61,460 bases of DNA from Solobacterium sp. (GTDB taxonomy: Bacteria; Bacillota_I; Bacilli_A; Erysipelotrichales; Erysipelotrichaceae), in assembly GCA_017469885.1 (NCBI GenBank), contig JAFUFO010000012.1:1-61460 (forward strand). The letters are read 5' to 3'. This document shows, piece after piece, positions 27,601-36,548 of the stretch (the stretch's first letter is position 1; each line of letters opens with the position of its first letter). The position numbers were made by a program, and so were the translations under genes. The notes beneath the pieces were generated by a model. The model worked only from the letters and a program-made list of their open reading frames with translations, was not told the origin of the DNA and ran no database searches.

Positions 27601-28596
27601 TTATTCCGGATCACCCGGGAACCGGATACCGGCAGAAGCACGGAGCCGGCACATGGTGTCCACGGTATTGCGGATGATTTCATGACGGCCGTCGATCTCG
27701 TCTTTTGCGTCTTCGAGGAACAGACGGGTCAGTTCTTCCACTTCATAGTACCAGCGGTCCGGATCCGGCTGATGGCTATATACCTTCGTCTCTTCCTTCG
27801 TGCCTAGGGCGATCTCTGCCAGTCCGTTGGATCCGCCGTCGATCCGGATGAAGCCTTCTTCACCCTGGATCTGGAAGGCGTTCGTGCCCCAGGTATCCTT
27901 TGCGCCGGAACATACGGCAGTAAAGTCCGGATATTTGAGCACAGCGACACCGGACGTATCACAGCCGACGCCCGGGAAGATGTTTGCGGTGTAGGTTGCC
28001 TCGTCCGGTTTTCCAAACAGCGCACAGCATAGCAGCACGTTGTAGAAGTTGATATCCATCAGGCATCCGCCGCCCATTTCCGGATTGAAGATGTTCGGCA
28101 GCTCGCCGTTTTTCAGATTGTCATAACGGCTGGAATACTGACTGTAGCTTCCGAGCACGAGGCGGACACGTCCGACTTTGGGAAGATACATCTTAAGCAG
28201 TTTGAAGTTCGGAACGAACATCGGCGGAGCTGCCTCGATCAGATACAGTCCTTTTTCCTCTGCAATGGAGATCAGTTCCTCTGCCTGGGCAAGGGTTGTG
28301 GTGAACGGCTTTTCACACCATACATGCTTGCCCGCAAGCAGCGCCTGCTTTGCCTGTTCATAATGCAGGATGTTAGGTGAGGCGACATAGACTGTATTGA
28401 CGCTCTCATCCCCCAGCATCTTCTCCAGGCTGGTGTAGACATTTGTGCATCCGTATTCATCGGCGAGCTGACGCGCCCGTTCAATCGTACGGGAGTAGAC
28501 CGCCTTGAGGGAAACGCCTTCCACCTTCTGAACGTTGTCGAGAATGTGATGAACGATCGGACCGGAGCCGATGGTGCCGAGACATACTTCTTTCAT
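27601..28596 (-). CDS. Gfo/Idh/MocA family oxidoreductase 1
   Basis: 331 residues. The N-terminal NAD(P)-binding domain begins CLGTIGSGPIVHHIL, with the conserved VWCEKPFTTTLAQAEELI (EKP lysine) and a C-terminal alpha/beta substrate domain with GGCLMDINFYNVLL. The family oxidises or reduces sugars, inositols or trans-dihydrodiols. It starts 2 bp after the stop of the second family member, so both are co-transcribed and may act in sequence on one sugar. AGGAGGTTTGG precedes the ATG. The substrate is unknown. Confidence 0.9.
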   Translation of the reverse strand: MKEVCLGTIGSGPIVHHILDNVQKVEGVSLKAVYSRTIERARQLADEYGCTNVYTSLEKMLGDESVNTVYVASPNILHYEQAKQALLAGKHVWCEKPFTTTLAQAEELISIAEEKGLYLIEAAPPMFVPNFKLLKMYLPKVGRVRLVLGSYSQYSSRYDNLKNGELPNIFNPEMGGGCLMDINFYNVLLCCALFGKPDEATYTANIFPGVGCDTSGVAVLKYPDFTAVCSGAKDTWGTNAFQIQGEEGFIRIDGGSNGLAEIALGTKEETKVYSHQPDPDRWYYEVEELTRLFLEDAKDEIDGRHEIIRNTVDTMCRLRASAGIRFPGDPE

Positions 28597-28598
28597 GA

Positions 28599-29627
28599 TT
28601 ATCCAAACCTCCTGTGGCTTTCCTTGGCGCATGCGGTTGCCTCTTCGAGGATCTCCAGCACGCGGATCACTTCTTCATCCTTGATGCATTTTTCGGCCTT
28701 GCCTTCCATTGCGTCAAACAGGCTGTCGTAGACGCGCTCGTAATGCGCGCAGCCGACCGGCCATTTTTCGTTGACCGTATTGCCTTCCGCATCCTTATAG
28801 GCAAGCGTTCCCCAGCGCTCTTCGGGAGCCGGGGAGGTACTGATCACATGACGGCCGACGACCTTCTTCTTTCCGGAGTTATGCAGGACCGGCGGAAGGG
28901 TGAAACTTCCGTTTGTCCCATGCAGGATGAAGCGGGGCTGGTCGATCAGAACACACATCGAGGTGCTGATCGTGACTTTGGAATTTCCGTAGAAGAAATC
29001 AATGTCGAAATAGTCATCGCCGCTTGCCGGATGGGCAATACTGCGGACATCATAGCGGACCTGATCAGGCATCCCGAAGTATCCGATGATCTGATCGGTC
29101 GTATGTACACCAAGGTTGTACAGTGTACCGAGCGTGTCATACCATCCGTTGGGACGGAAGTAATCATAATGTCCTTCGAGACGCACGACCTTGCCGATCT
29201 TTCCGCTTTCGATGACCTGCTTTAATGCCAGGAAGTCGGCGTCAAAGCGGCGGTTCTGGTTGGGCATGCAGATAAGGCCTTTTTCCTTTGCCAGGGCGAA
29301 GACTTCTCTTGCTTCGGCAGCGGTCGGCGCAAACGGCTTTTCGACCAGGCAGTGCTTGCCGGCATTCAGCACCTGCTTTGCGTAGGGCACATGGAATGCG
29401 TCCGGGGCACTGATCGTTACCACATCCACTTCCGGATCATTCAGAATCTGATCCAGATCGGTTGTGAAGATGATCTCGGGGTAGAAGGGTTCATAATCCG
29501 CAAACTGGGCAATGTCCTGTTCGCGGCGGTAAACATATTTGATTTTTGCGTCTTCGCGGTTTTCCACATAGGGAATGTGGTATTCCCGCACACTGACGCC
29601 GAATCCGATGTAGGCAATGGTATGCAT
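28599..29627 (-). CDS. Gfo/Idh/MocA family oxidoreductase 2
   Basis: 342 residues, first gene of the minus-strand pair. IAYIGFGVSVREYHIPYVE replaces the usual GxGxxA at the nucleotide site. CLVEKPFAPTAAEAREVFAL (EKP) and GTLYNLGVHTTDQIIGYFG (substrate domain) are present. It most resembles the YdgJ/YvaA scyllo-inositol dehydrogenase branch, but the match is only by eye. The ATG at 29627 follows AGGAACATC. Upstream frame extension to 29789 would run across the promoter of the divergent ECF operon. Confidence 0.9.
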   Translation of the reverse strand: MHTIAYIGFGVSVREYHIPYVENREDAKIKYVYRREQDIAQFADYEPFYPEIIFTTDLDQILNDPEVDVVTISAPDAFHVPYAKQVLNAGKHCLVEKPFAPTAAEAREVFALAKEKGLICMPNQNRRFDADFLALKQVIESGKIGKVVRLEGHYDYFRPNGWYDTLGTLYNLGVHTTDQIIGYFGMPDQVRYDVRSIAHPASGDDYFDIDFFYGNSKVTISTSMCVLIDQPRFILHGTNGSFTLPPVLHNSGKKKVVGRHVISTSPAPEERWGTLAYKDAEGNTVNEKWPVGCAHYERVYDSLFDAMEGKAEKCIKDEEVIRVLEILEEATACAKESHRRFG

Positions 29628-29778
29628 AGATGATGTTCCTTTCATTTTCTCTACCCATAGTATATGACGAACGGAGGATGCACTGCCATGCATAATTCCG
29701 GGGCGGCGGAAACGGAAAACGGAACGAAACGATGAATGTTTCGCTGTATAATTTTTAAATACAAGGAAAAACAGAATT

Positions 29779-31512
29779 ATGAACGACACAGTAATCGCCT
29801 TTCACAATTTCGGGTTTCAATATTATGAACAGTCAGAACCGACCCTGTATGGCATCAATCTGGAGATTCATAAAGGGGAGAAGATTCTGATCGCCGGTCC
29901 CTCGGGAAGCGGAAAGAGCACGCTTGGAAACTGTCTGAACGGACTGATTCCCAATGCCTACCGCGGAACAATCACCGGTTCGCTGACCGTCGGCGGAATT
30001 GACACGAAGAATGCCTCGCTCTTTGATCTGTCCCAGAAGGTCGGAACCGTTCTGCAGGACTCCGACGGACAGTTCATCGGCCTGAGCGTGGCAGAGGACA
30101 TAGCCTTTGCGCTGGAAAATGACTGTATCCCCCAGGAAGAGATGAAGGAGCGGGTCAGGAAAATCTCGCAGATCGTCGATATCGAGCATCGTCTGGAAAA
30201 CAATCCGCATGATCTCTCCGGCGGACAGAAACAGCGGGTTTCACTGGCCGGCGTCATGGTCGGGGATGCGGACATCCTGCTGTTTGATGAACCGCTCGCA
30301 AACCTTGATCCGAAGACCGGCAAGGTCGCCATCGAACTGATCGATGAAATCTGTGATTCCGGCAAGACGGTCATCATCATTGAGCATCGTATTGAGGATG
30401 TGCTGCACTGCCCGATCGACCGGATGATTCTGATCAATGACGGACGAATCATCGCGGATGATACGCCGGACAACGTGCTCGCACGCAATATCCTGACGGA
30501 GCACGGCATCCGTGAACCGCTGTATCTTACCGCATGCAGGTATGCGGGCATCGATATTACAGCGGATATGAAGCCGGCTTCCCTGAATACGCTGGATATG
30601 AGCCGGTGTGCAGAGAAACTTCTGAAATGGCATGAATCCAATCCCGATATGGCGGAAGAACCGGAACGCAGGCCGCTGCTGGAAATCAACGACATTACCT
30701 ACAGCTATGACGGCAAGGTGACGGTTCTGAACCATGTCAGCGCAAACGTCAATGAAGGGGAGATGATTTCCATCGTCGGAAAGAATGGCGCCGGAAAATC
30801 TACCCTGGCGCATATCCTGACCGGCTTTATCGTACCGGACTCCGGAAGCGTTGTGATGAACGGAACCGATCTTTCAAAGTTCACCGTATCGGAACGGGCG
30901 GAATACATCGGCATCGTGCTTCAGAATCCGAACCAGATGATCTCACAGACGATGATCTATGACGAGATTGCGCTCGGCCTTCGGATCCGGAAGATTCCGG
31001 AACCGGAGATTGAAGAACGGGTCATGCGGATCATGAAGATCTGCGGCATTGACGAGTTTAAAAAATGGCCGATTGCGGCACTGAGCTTCGGACAGAAGAA
31101 ACGTGTCACGATTGCCTCGATTCTGGTATTGAATCCGAAAGTGCTGATTTTGGATGAGCCGACGGCCGGACAGGACTACCGGCATTATTCGGAGATCATG
31201 GAATTCCTGCGGGAGCTGAATGAAAAAGGACAGACGATCATTCTGATCACGCATGACATGCATTTAATGCTGGAATATACCGGACGTGCCATCGTGCTCT
31301 GCGAAAGCGAAAAACTCGCCGACCAGAAGGCATACGAAGTGCTCTGCGATCCCGATCTCAGCGAACGTGCAAACCTGAAGGAAACATCGCTGTTTGAACT
31401 GGCGCAGAAGGCAGGCATTCCCGAGCCGGAAGCGTTTGTGGAACGCTTCATCCGCTATGAAAGGAAGGTGAAGGACAATGAAACAGAAACTGTTCTCATA
31501 CAGTCAGCTTGA
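29779..31512 (+). CDS. ECF transporter fused ATPase (two ATP-binding domains, DUF3744-type)
   Basis: 577 residues containing both energy-coupling ATPases. Domain 1 (about 1-230): Walker A GPSGSGKSTLGN, signature DLSGGQKQRVSLAG, Walker B LLFDEPLANLDP. A linker of about 60 residues follows. Domain 2 (about 300-535): Walker A GKNGAGKSTLAH, atypical signature ALSFGQKKRVTI, Walker B LILDEPTAGQD. This layout is that of ATPases paired with UPF0397 S components. A TATAAT box and AAGGAAAA precede it. Its last 35 bp overlap the EcfT gene, so the two are translationally coupled. Confidence 0.92.
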   Translation: MNDTVIAFHNFGFQYYEQSEPTLYGINLEIHKGEKILIAGPSGSGKSTLGNCLNGLIPNAYRGTITGSLTVGGIDTKNASLFDLSQKVGTVLQDSDGQFIGLSVAEDIAFALENDCIPQEEMKERVRKISQIVDIEHRLENNPHDLSGGQKQRVSLAGVMVGDADILLFDEPLANLDPKTGKVAIELIDEICDSGKTVIIIEHRIEDVLHCPIDRMILINDGRIIADDTPDNVLARNILTEHGIREPLYLTACRYAGIDITADMKPASLNTLDMSRCAEKLLKWHESNPDMAEEPERRPLLEINDITYSYDGKVTVLNHVSANVNEGEMISIVGKNGAGKSTLAHILTGFIVPDSGSVVMNGTDLSKFTVSERAEYIGIVLQNPNQMISQTMIYDEIALGLRIRKIPEPEIEERVMRIMKICGIDEFKKWPIAALSFGQKKRVTIASILVLNPKVLILDEPTAGQDYRHYSEIMEFLRELNEKGQTIILITHDMHLMLEYTGRAIVLCESEKLADQKAYEVLCDPDLSERANLKETSLFELAQKAGIPEPEAFVERFIRYERKVKDNETETVLIQSA

Positions 31513-32311
31513 TACCTTTGTCCACCGCCTGAGCGGTCTTACCAAACTGGTCTGCTTTATCCTGCTTACCACGTCGGTGATGTTAACGTATGATATCCGG
31601 ATCATTGTCGGAATCATGATTCTCTCACTGATCATGATGAAGATCAGCAGGATCCGGTTCTCCCAGATCCGGCTCATGCTGGTGTATGTTCTGATCTTCC
31701 TGGTGACGAACTTCATCCTGACCTTCCTGTTTTCGCCGCTCTACGGCGTGGAGATCTACGGAACCCGGCATGATCTGTTTCCGATTTTCGGACGGTATGT
31801 GGTCACATTGGAACAGCTGTTCTATCAGATCACCAAGTTCTCCAAGTATCTGTCCGTGATCCCGCTCGGCATGATCTTCATCTTTACGACCAATCCGAGT
31901 GAGTTTGCCTCATCCCTGAACCGCATCGGCGTCAGCTATAAGATCGGCACATCGCTGTCCCTGACGCTGCGCTACTTCCCCGATGTCGCAAGAGACTACC
32001 ATACGATTTCCCTTGCCCAGCAGGCACGGGGACTTGAAATGACATCCAAGGCAAAACTGACCAAGCGCATCCGCAGTATCGCGGCGATTCTGATTCCGCT
32101 CATTTTTACAACGATTGACCGGATCGAACTGATTTCCAATGCGATGGACCTGCGCGGGTTTGGCAAGCATCGGAAGCGCACCTGGTATGCAATGCGTCCG
32201 CTGAAGAAGGAAGACTATCTCTCCATGGCGGTATGCCTTGCGGTGCTTGCGATTACGCTGTATGTGCGTTTTGTTGTGAATAAGAGCTTTTTCTACAATC
32301 CGTTTATCTGA
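31478..32311 (+). CDS. ECF transporter transmembrane component EcfT (CbiQ family)
   Basis: 277 residues with four or five membrane helices at the N and C ends. The cytoplasmic coupling helices contain AQQARGLEM and AMDLRGFGKH, the two Arg-Gly motifs that contact the ATPases. It begins inside the ATPase gene (35-bp overlap) behind GGAAGGTGAAGG. It should form the membrane scaffold that docks an S component, most likely the UPF0397 protein at 21.5 kb. Confidence 0.92.
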   Translation: MKQKLFSYSQLDTFVHRLSGLTKLVCFILLTTSVMLTYDIRIIVGIMILSLIMMKISRIRFSQIRLMLVYVLIFLVTNFILTFLFSPLYGVEIYGTRHDLFPIFGRYVVTLEQLFYQITKFSKYLSVIPLGMIFIFTTNPSEFASSLNRIGVSYKIGTSLSLTLRYFPDVARDYHTISLAQQARGLEMTSKAKLTKRIRSIAAILIPLIFTTIDRIELISNAMDLRGFGKHRKRTWYAMRPLKKEDYLSMAVCLAVLAITLYVRFVVNKSFFYNPFI

Positions 32312-32322
32312 GGTGACAAAAA

Positions 32323-33177
32323 ATGAGTGAACGTAAAATCATGGTCTTCCAGACCGACTTTGGCTGTAAGGACAGCACTGTTTCCGCAATGTACGGCGTC
32401 GTCAAGAGCGTCGACCGGAATCTTGAAATCATTACCGGCACGCATGACCTGCCGCCGTTTGATATCTGGAGTGCATCATACCGCCTCTGGCAGGCAATGC
32501 GCTTCTGGCCGGAAGGTACCGTCTTTGTCTCGGTCGTTGACCCGGGGGTCGGCACCGCGCGGAAAGCATGTGTTGCGCTGACCGAGGACGGCTATTATAT
32601 CGTGACGCCGGATAATGGCAGCCTGACACATGTCCTGCATGACAACGGCATTAAGGAAGTGCGGGAAATTGATGAGACGGTCAACCGCCTGCGCGGTAAG
32701 GGAACCGACGGAACCTCCGTATTCCATGGGCGTGATCTTTTCGGGTTCTGTGCCGCAAAACTTGCGGCGGGAATCATCTCATTTGAGGAGGTTGGTCCGG
32801 TCTATGACGTGTCACAGATCGTAACGATTCCGGTGGAAGAACCTTCCGTAAACGGAGAAGAAATCACCGGCATTATTGAAATCGATGACCCGAACTTCGG
32901 AAATCTCTTTACGAATATTCCGACCGAAATGCTTACCACAATGGGCATTGATTATGGGGAACAGATGCGGATCCAGATTCTGTGTGAAGATGACATTGTC
33001 TTTGAACGCACCATGCCGTTTGTGAAGACCTTCGGCGATGAAGCGGAAGGCAAGCCGGTGCTTTACAACAATGAGCTGCTCAAGCTTTCGCTTGCGGTAT
33101 CGCAGGGAAGCTTTGCGGAACGGTTCCATATCGGCTTCGGAGGCGGATGGAAGATCATCGTCCGGAAGGACAGATGA
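32323..33177 (+). CDS. SAM hydrolase (adenosine-forming), DUF62 paralogue 1
   Basis: 284 residues of the S-adenosyl-L-methionine hydroxide adenosyltransferase family, which splits SAM to adenosine and methionine. This copy is the most canonical: QTDFG (Asp12), VSVVDPGVGTARKA (Asp73), VTPDNGSLTH, VFHGRDLFG (His135), and a C-terminal-domain motif NFGNLFTNI (Phe192, Asn194), the positions that hold adenine and ribose in relatives. It lies 11 bp behind EcfT with GAGGTGAC before the ATG. It ends in an ATGA overlap with paralogue 2. Confidence 0.92.
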   Translation: MSERKIMVFQTDFGCKDSTVSAMYGVVKSVDRNLEIITGTHDLPPFDIWSASYRLWQAMRFWPEGTVFVSVVDPGVGTARKACVALTEDGYYIVTPDNGSLTHVLHDNGIKEVREIDETVNRLRGKGTDGTSVFHGRDLFGFCAAKLAAGIISFEEVGPVYDVSQIVTIPVEEPSVNGEEITGIIEIDDPNFGNLFTNIPTEMLTTMGIDYGEQMRIQILCEDDIVFERTMPFVKTFGDEAEGKPVLYNNELLKLSLAVSQGSFAERFHIGFGGGWKIIVRKDR

Positions 33178-34031
33178 AACCGGCGATTCTGATTCAGACC
33201 GATTTCTCAACGACCTGGAGTGCTGTTGCGGAGATGAAGGGTGTCATGAAGATCGTCGATCCCGAACTTGAGATCGTCGACCTCACGCATGACATCAAAA
33301 AGTTCGATCCGTGGGAGGCTTCCCTCTCCCTTGCCGCAACCGAGCCATACTGGCCGATGGGCACGATCATCGTATCTGTGGTTGACCCGGGGGTCGGCAC
33401 CGACCGCAAGGCGTGTGCCGCAAAGCTCAACGACGGCACGATCGTCATCACCCCGGATAACGGAACCCTGACGCATCTTCTGCATTCCCCGGGTGTACGG
33501 GAAGTGCGCGAGATCGATGAAAGCGTCAACCGCTACCGCGGCGGCGATCATTCGGAAGTGTTCCATGGCCGTGACCTCTTCGGATATACTGCCGCAAAGC
33601 TGGCGTCGGGACTGATCTCCTTTGAGGAAGTCGGGCCGCAGTATCCGATCGTCGAGATCGTGGAATGCGAAGAATACTACAGCCGTCCGGTGCTTACGGA
33701 AGGCTTTGCGGAAGGCTTTATCCTGACCGGGGTGCCGCATTACGGCAGTATCAGTCTGAATATCACCAGTGAGGCATTTGCGGCCTGCGGCTTTAAGCCG
33801 GGAGAGATGGTGCGGGTACTGATCCGCCATGAAGGCAAAGGCATCTTTGCGCAGAGTGTCCGTTACTGCAAGGCATTCGGCGATGTCGAAAAGGGACAGC
33901 CGCTGTTATATGCGGGGTCTTCCGGCTGGCTGTGTCTTGATGTAAACAAGGGCAGCTTTATGGAACAGTACGGTGTGGAAACCGGAAAAGACTGGATCGT
34001 AACGATCCGCAGGGAGGATACAGAACAATGA
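33174..34031 (+). CDS. DUF62 SAM-hydrolase paralogue 2, diverged ligand site
   Basis: 285 residues. It keeps SVVDPGVGTDRKA, ITPDNGTLTH and VFHGRDLFG (His131), but the first motif is QTDFS in place of QTDFG (Ser12), and the C-terminal adenine/ribose motif has become VPHYGSISLN (187-196), losing the Asp and the FGN. It could be a partner subunit whose N-terminal domain contributes to a shared site, or an enzyme with another substrate. Its ATG overlaps the stop of paralogue 1 (ATGA), and its own stop overlaps the start of paralogue 3 (ATGA). Confidence 0.88.
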   Translation: MKPAILIQTDFSTTWSAVAEMKGVMKIVDPELEIVDLTHDIKKFDPWEASLSLAATEPYWPMGTIIVSVVDPGVGTDRKACAAKLNDGTIVITPDNGTLTHLLHSPGVREVREIDESVNRYRGGDHSEVFHGRDLFGYTAAKLASGLISFEEVGPQYPIVEIVECEEYYSRPVLTEGFAEGFILTGVPHYGSISLNITSEAFAACGFKPGEMVRVLIRHEGKGIFAQSVRYCKAFGDVEKGQPLLYAGSSGWLCLDVNKGSFMEQYGVETGKDWIVTIRREDTEQ

Positions 34032-34873
34032 ATCATCTTCTCGTACTGCAGAGTGACTTCGGACTTTCCGACGGCGCAGTCGCGGCGATGGAAGGCGTGG
34101 CCCTCAGCGTGGATCCGTCCCTGCGTCTCTACAGCCTGACGCATGAAATACCGCCGTTTGATACCTATGAGGCATCGTACCGGTTATTACAGGCGGTGCC
34201 ATACTGGCCGGAAGGGTCGGTATTCGTATCGGTGGTCGATCCGGGTGTCGGATCGGCACGGCGCAGCTGTGTCGCAAAAACCGTGACCGGACAGTATATC
34301 GTGACCCCGGACAACGGCAGTCTTTCCCATATCGCGCGGGTCATCGGAATCGAAGAGGTCCGGGAAATCTCAAAAGATGAACGGCGTGCCGGAAGCCAGT
34401 TTACCCAGACATTCCATGGCCGTGACGTCTATGCCTATATCGGTGCCCGGCTTGCGGCGGGGATCCGGAAGTTTGAAGATATCGGCGAAGCATATGATGT
34501 GAAGGATGTGGTCATGCTGGAGATGCCGGAGGCGAAGTTTGAGGACGGGGTTCTTACCGGAACGATTGAAACCCTCGACGTACGCTTCGGAAGTCTCTGG
34601 ACAAATATCTCTTCGGAGCTGTTTGCGCAGCTCGGGGCGGAGCGGAAGGATCTCATTGATATTTCCATCTATAACGGCGACCGCAAGGTGCACCGCTCCT
34701 TTGTGACCTATGCACTGACGTTCGCGGATGTCGAGATCGGTGAATCGCTGATCTATGTAAACTCCATGAACCACATGGCCGTTGCGATCAACCAGGGAAG
34801 CTTTGCGGATGCGTATCATATCGGTACCCGCAACGGCTGGAAGATCACAATGAAAAAAGCATCGGGCCGCTGA
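34028..34873 (+). CDS. DUF62 SAM-hydrolase paralogue 3
   Basis: 281 residues, last gene of the operon. It has QSDFG (Asp10), SVVDPGVGSARRS, VTPDNGSLSH, TFHGRDVYA (His130) and LDVRFGSLWTN (Asp184, Phe187, Ser189), so the Asp and Phe of the C-terminal motif are kept while Asn is Ser. It ends in the typical VNSMNHMAVAINQGSF with GWKITMKK. It is intermediate between copies 1 and 2. The 4-bp overlap implies matched synthesis of all three proteins. No terminator is obvious before the convergent dha terminator. Confidence 0.9.
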   Translation: MNHLLVLQSDFGLSDGAVAAMEGVALSVDPSLRLYSLTHEIPPFDTYEASYRLLQAVPYWPEGSVFVSVVDPGVGSARRSCVAKTVTGQYIVTPDNGSLSHIARVIGIEEVREISKDERRAGSQFTQTFHGRDVYAYIGARLAAGIRKFEDIGEAYDVKDVVMLEMPEAKFEDGVLTGTIETLDVRFGSLWTNISSELFAQLGAERKDLIDISIYNGDRKVHRSFVTYALTFADVEIGESLIYVNSMNHMAVAINQGSFADAYHIGTRNGWKITMKKASGR

Positions 34874-35005
34874 CCATCGACGCGATTCTGAACGATACAC
34901 TGATGCCGGAGTGAGCCGTGCGCAGCTTCGGATAATCCGAACAGAAACAGCGGGAACCTGACATGCATAACCTGCGTGAATGGTTCTCTTTTTTCATGTA
35001 CGCAG

Positions 35006-35040
35006 AGAAAAGCAGTGCGGTCACCCAACCGCACTGCCCT
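35006..35040 (-). terminator. Intrinsic terminator of dhaLMK
   Basis: On the minus strand, GGGCAGTGCGG and CCGCACTGC arms, then TTTTCTC. Confidence 0.88.
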
Positions 35041-35075
35041 GAGATTTAATGTGTAACTTCTGACAGGAAGGGAAA

Positions 35076-36071
35076 TCAGAACTGAACGAATGCCGGTGTA
35101 TCAGCCGGAGCGTCCAGCAGCTTCTTCATATCATCATCGAGCTTCAGCAGCGTGATGGAGAAGCCTTCCATGTCGAGCGATGTCATGTAGTTTCCGACGA
35201 GGGTCTTGTAAACCTTGATGCCCTTGCCTGCGAGAACTTCGGAGACATGCTTGTTCGCAATGTAGAGTTCCATCAGCGGAGTTCCGCCCATGCCGTTGAC
35301 CATGACTGCGACTTCGTCACCGTCATTGTAGATTCCCTCTGCGAGGATCTTGTCGAGCAGCTGATCGGAGATGCCGTTGACAGTGCTGATCTTTTCACGG
35401 TGAGTACCCGGTTCACCATGGATACCGATACCGATTTCGATTTCGTCTTCCGCAAGGTCGAAGCTCTTCTTGCCGGCAGCCGGTACGGTGCAGGCTTCAA
35501 TTGCCATACCCATGGAACGAACGTTTGCGATAACCTTTTCCGCAACTGCCTTGACGTCAGCGAGCGATCCGCCTGCTTCAGCACACGCACCTGCGAGCTT
35601 GTGAACGAAGATGGTTCCTGCGATACCGCGGCGGCCGGTTGTCCATGTGGAGTTTTCAACCGCAACGTCATCTGCGACAACGACCTGGTCAACTTCGATG
35701 CCTTCGTCTCTGGCCATGTCCGCTGCCATTTCAAAGTTCATTACATCACCCGTGTAATTCTTGATAACGAGCAGTACACCCTTACCGCCGTTGGCAGCTT
35801 TAATTGCCTCATAGACCTGGTCCGGTGTCGGGGAGGTGAATACTGCGCCGGCTACTGCCGCGTCCAGCATACCTTTTCCGACGAATCCGCCGTGTGCCGG
35901 TTCATGGCCGCTTCCGCCGCCGGATACGAGAGCTACTTTGCCTTCGGAACCGCCGGCACGGACAAGAACCTCAAGTCCGGGCAGCCGCTTTACATACTTC
36001 GGGCAGGCGGCTACCATGCCTTCCAGCATTTCATCTACTACATTGTCGACTTCGTTAATCAGTTTCTTCAT
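35076..36071 (-). CDS. dhaK: Dihydroxyacetone kinase, substrate-binding subunit DhaK
   Basis: 331 residues, full length. DhaK binds dihydroxyacetone covalently as a hemiaminal through a His, here in [33 protein letters not shown] and [19 protein letters not shown] are family hallmarks. It works with DhaL (carrying ADP/ATP) and the PTS component DhaM to make dihydroxyacetone phosphate. It is the third gene of the minus-strand operon, set off from dhaM by an 82-bp gap with two hairpins. AAAGGAGGTCAG precedes the ATG. Confidence 0.95.
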   Translation of the reverse strand: MKKLINEVDNVVDEMLEGMVAACPKYVKRLPGLEVLVRAGGSEGKVALVSGGGSGHEPAHGGFVGKGMLDAAVAGAVFTSPTPDQVYEAIKAANGGKGVLLVIKNYTGDVMNFEMAADMARDEGIEVDQVVVADDVAVENSTWTTGRRGIAGTIFVHKLAGACAEAGGSLADVKAVAEKVIANVRSMGMAIEACTVPAAGKKSFDLAEDEIEIGIGIHGEPGTHREKISTVNGISDQLLDKILAEGIYNDGDEVAVMVNGMGGTPLMELYIANKHVSEVLAGKGIKVYKTLVGNYMTSLDMEGFSITLLKLDDDMKKLLDAPADTPAFVQF

Positions 36072-36100
36072 ACAATTATCTGACCTCCTTTAAACTGATA

Positions 36101-36146
36101 AACTATGGCGTTTATGAGACGCCTTAGCTGTGAGAACACAGCTTTG
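36101..36146 (-). promoter_or_regulatory. Two small hairpins between dhaM and dhaK
   Basis: AGCTGTG/CACAGCT (36126-36143) and GGCGT/ACGCC (36107-36123) lie in the 82-bp gap. Neither has a T-run, so they are more likely mRNA-processing or stability elements than terminators. Confidence 0.4.
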
Positions 36147-36153
36147 ATCCAAA

Positions 36154-36546
36154 TTACGACTGAACTTTATGAAACTCCCGTGTTTTTTCGGTTTCTTCGA
36201 GAACCTTCTCAAACGGACTTCCGATGGATGCCTCCACTGCCGCGATCACTGCGCCTTCGACAATCGGCGCATCCGCAAGCTGAACCTTTACCGAGCCTTC
36301 CAGCATGTCGATTGCCATTTCCGCGCTGATGACGCCGCTGCCAAGATCTGCCAGGACAACGACACCGTCGCCGGAGTCGGCGTCCTGGATGGCTTCCATG
36401 ATGCGGATTGGATCGGTTCCGATGGTCTTGTCCTCAAGGCCTGCGGCACAGCGTATTCCTTCAAAGCCCTGCGCCATTTCAAGGGCGAGGTCTTTGATTC
36501 CTTCCGCAATCTTCCAGCTGTGGGATACCAGTACGATACCGACCAT
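36154..36546 (-). CDS. dhaM: PTS-dependent dihydroxyacetone kinase phosphotransferase DhaM (EIIA domain only)
   Basis: 130 residues, a single EIIA-mannose-type domain, without the HPr and EI domains fused in enteric DhaM. The phosphorylated His is in GIVLVSHSWKIAEG near the N terminus. VVVLADLGSGVISAEMAIDM matches the family. It takes phosphate from HPr and rephosphorylates the nucleotide on DhaL. It begins 2 bp after the dhaL stop. Confidence 0.93.
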   Translation of the reverse strand: MVGIVLVSHSWKIAEGIKDLALEMAQGFEGIRCAAGLEDKTIGTDPIRIMEAIQDADSGDGVVVLADLGSGVISAEMAIDMLEGSVKVQLADAPIVEGAVIAAVEASIGSPFEKVLEETEKTREFHKVQS

Positions 36547-36548
36547 AA

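Noticed and set aside
34874-34915. Short frame reading GPLTIDAILNDTLMPE after the third DUF62 gene
   Set aside because: Only about 16-20 codons beyond the gene, no start signal; the DUF62 protein already ends at its usual place. Kept only as a faint remnant possibility.
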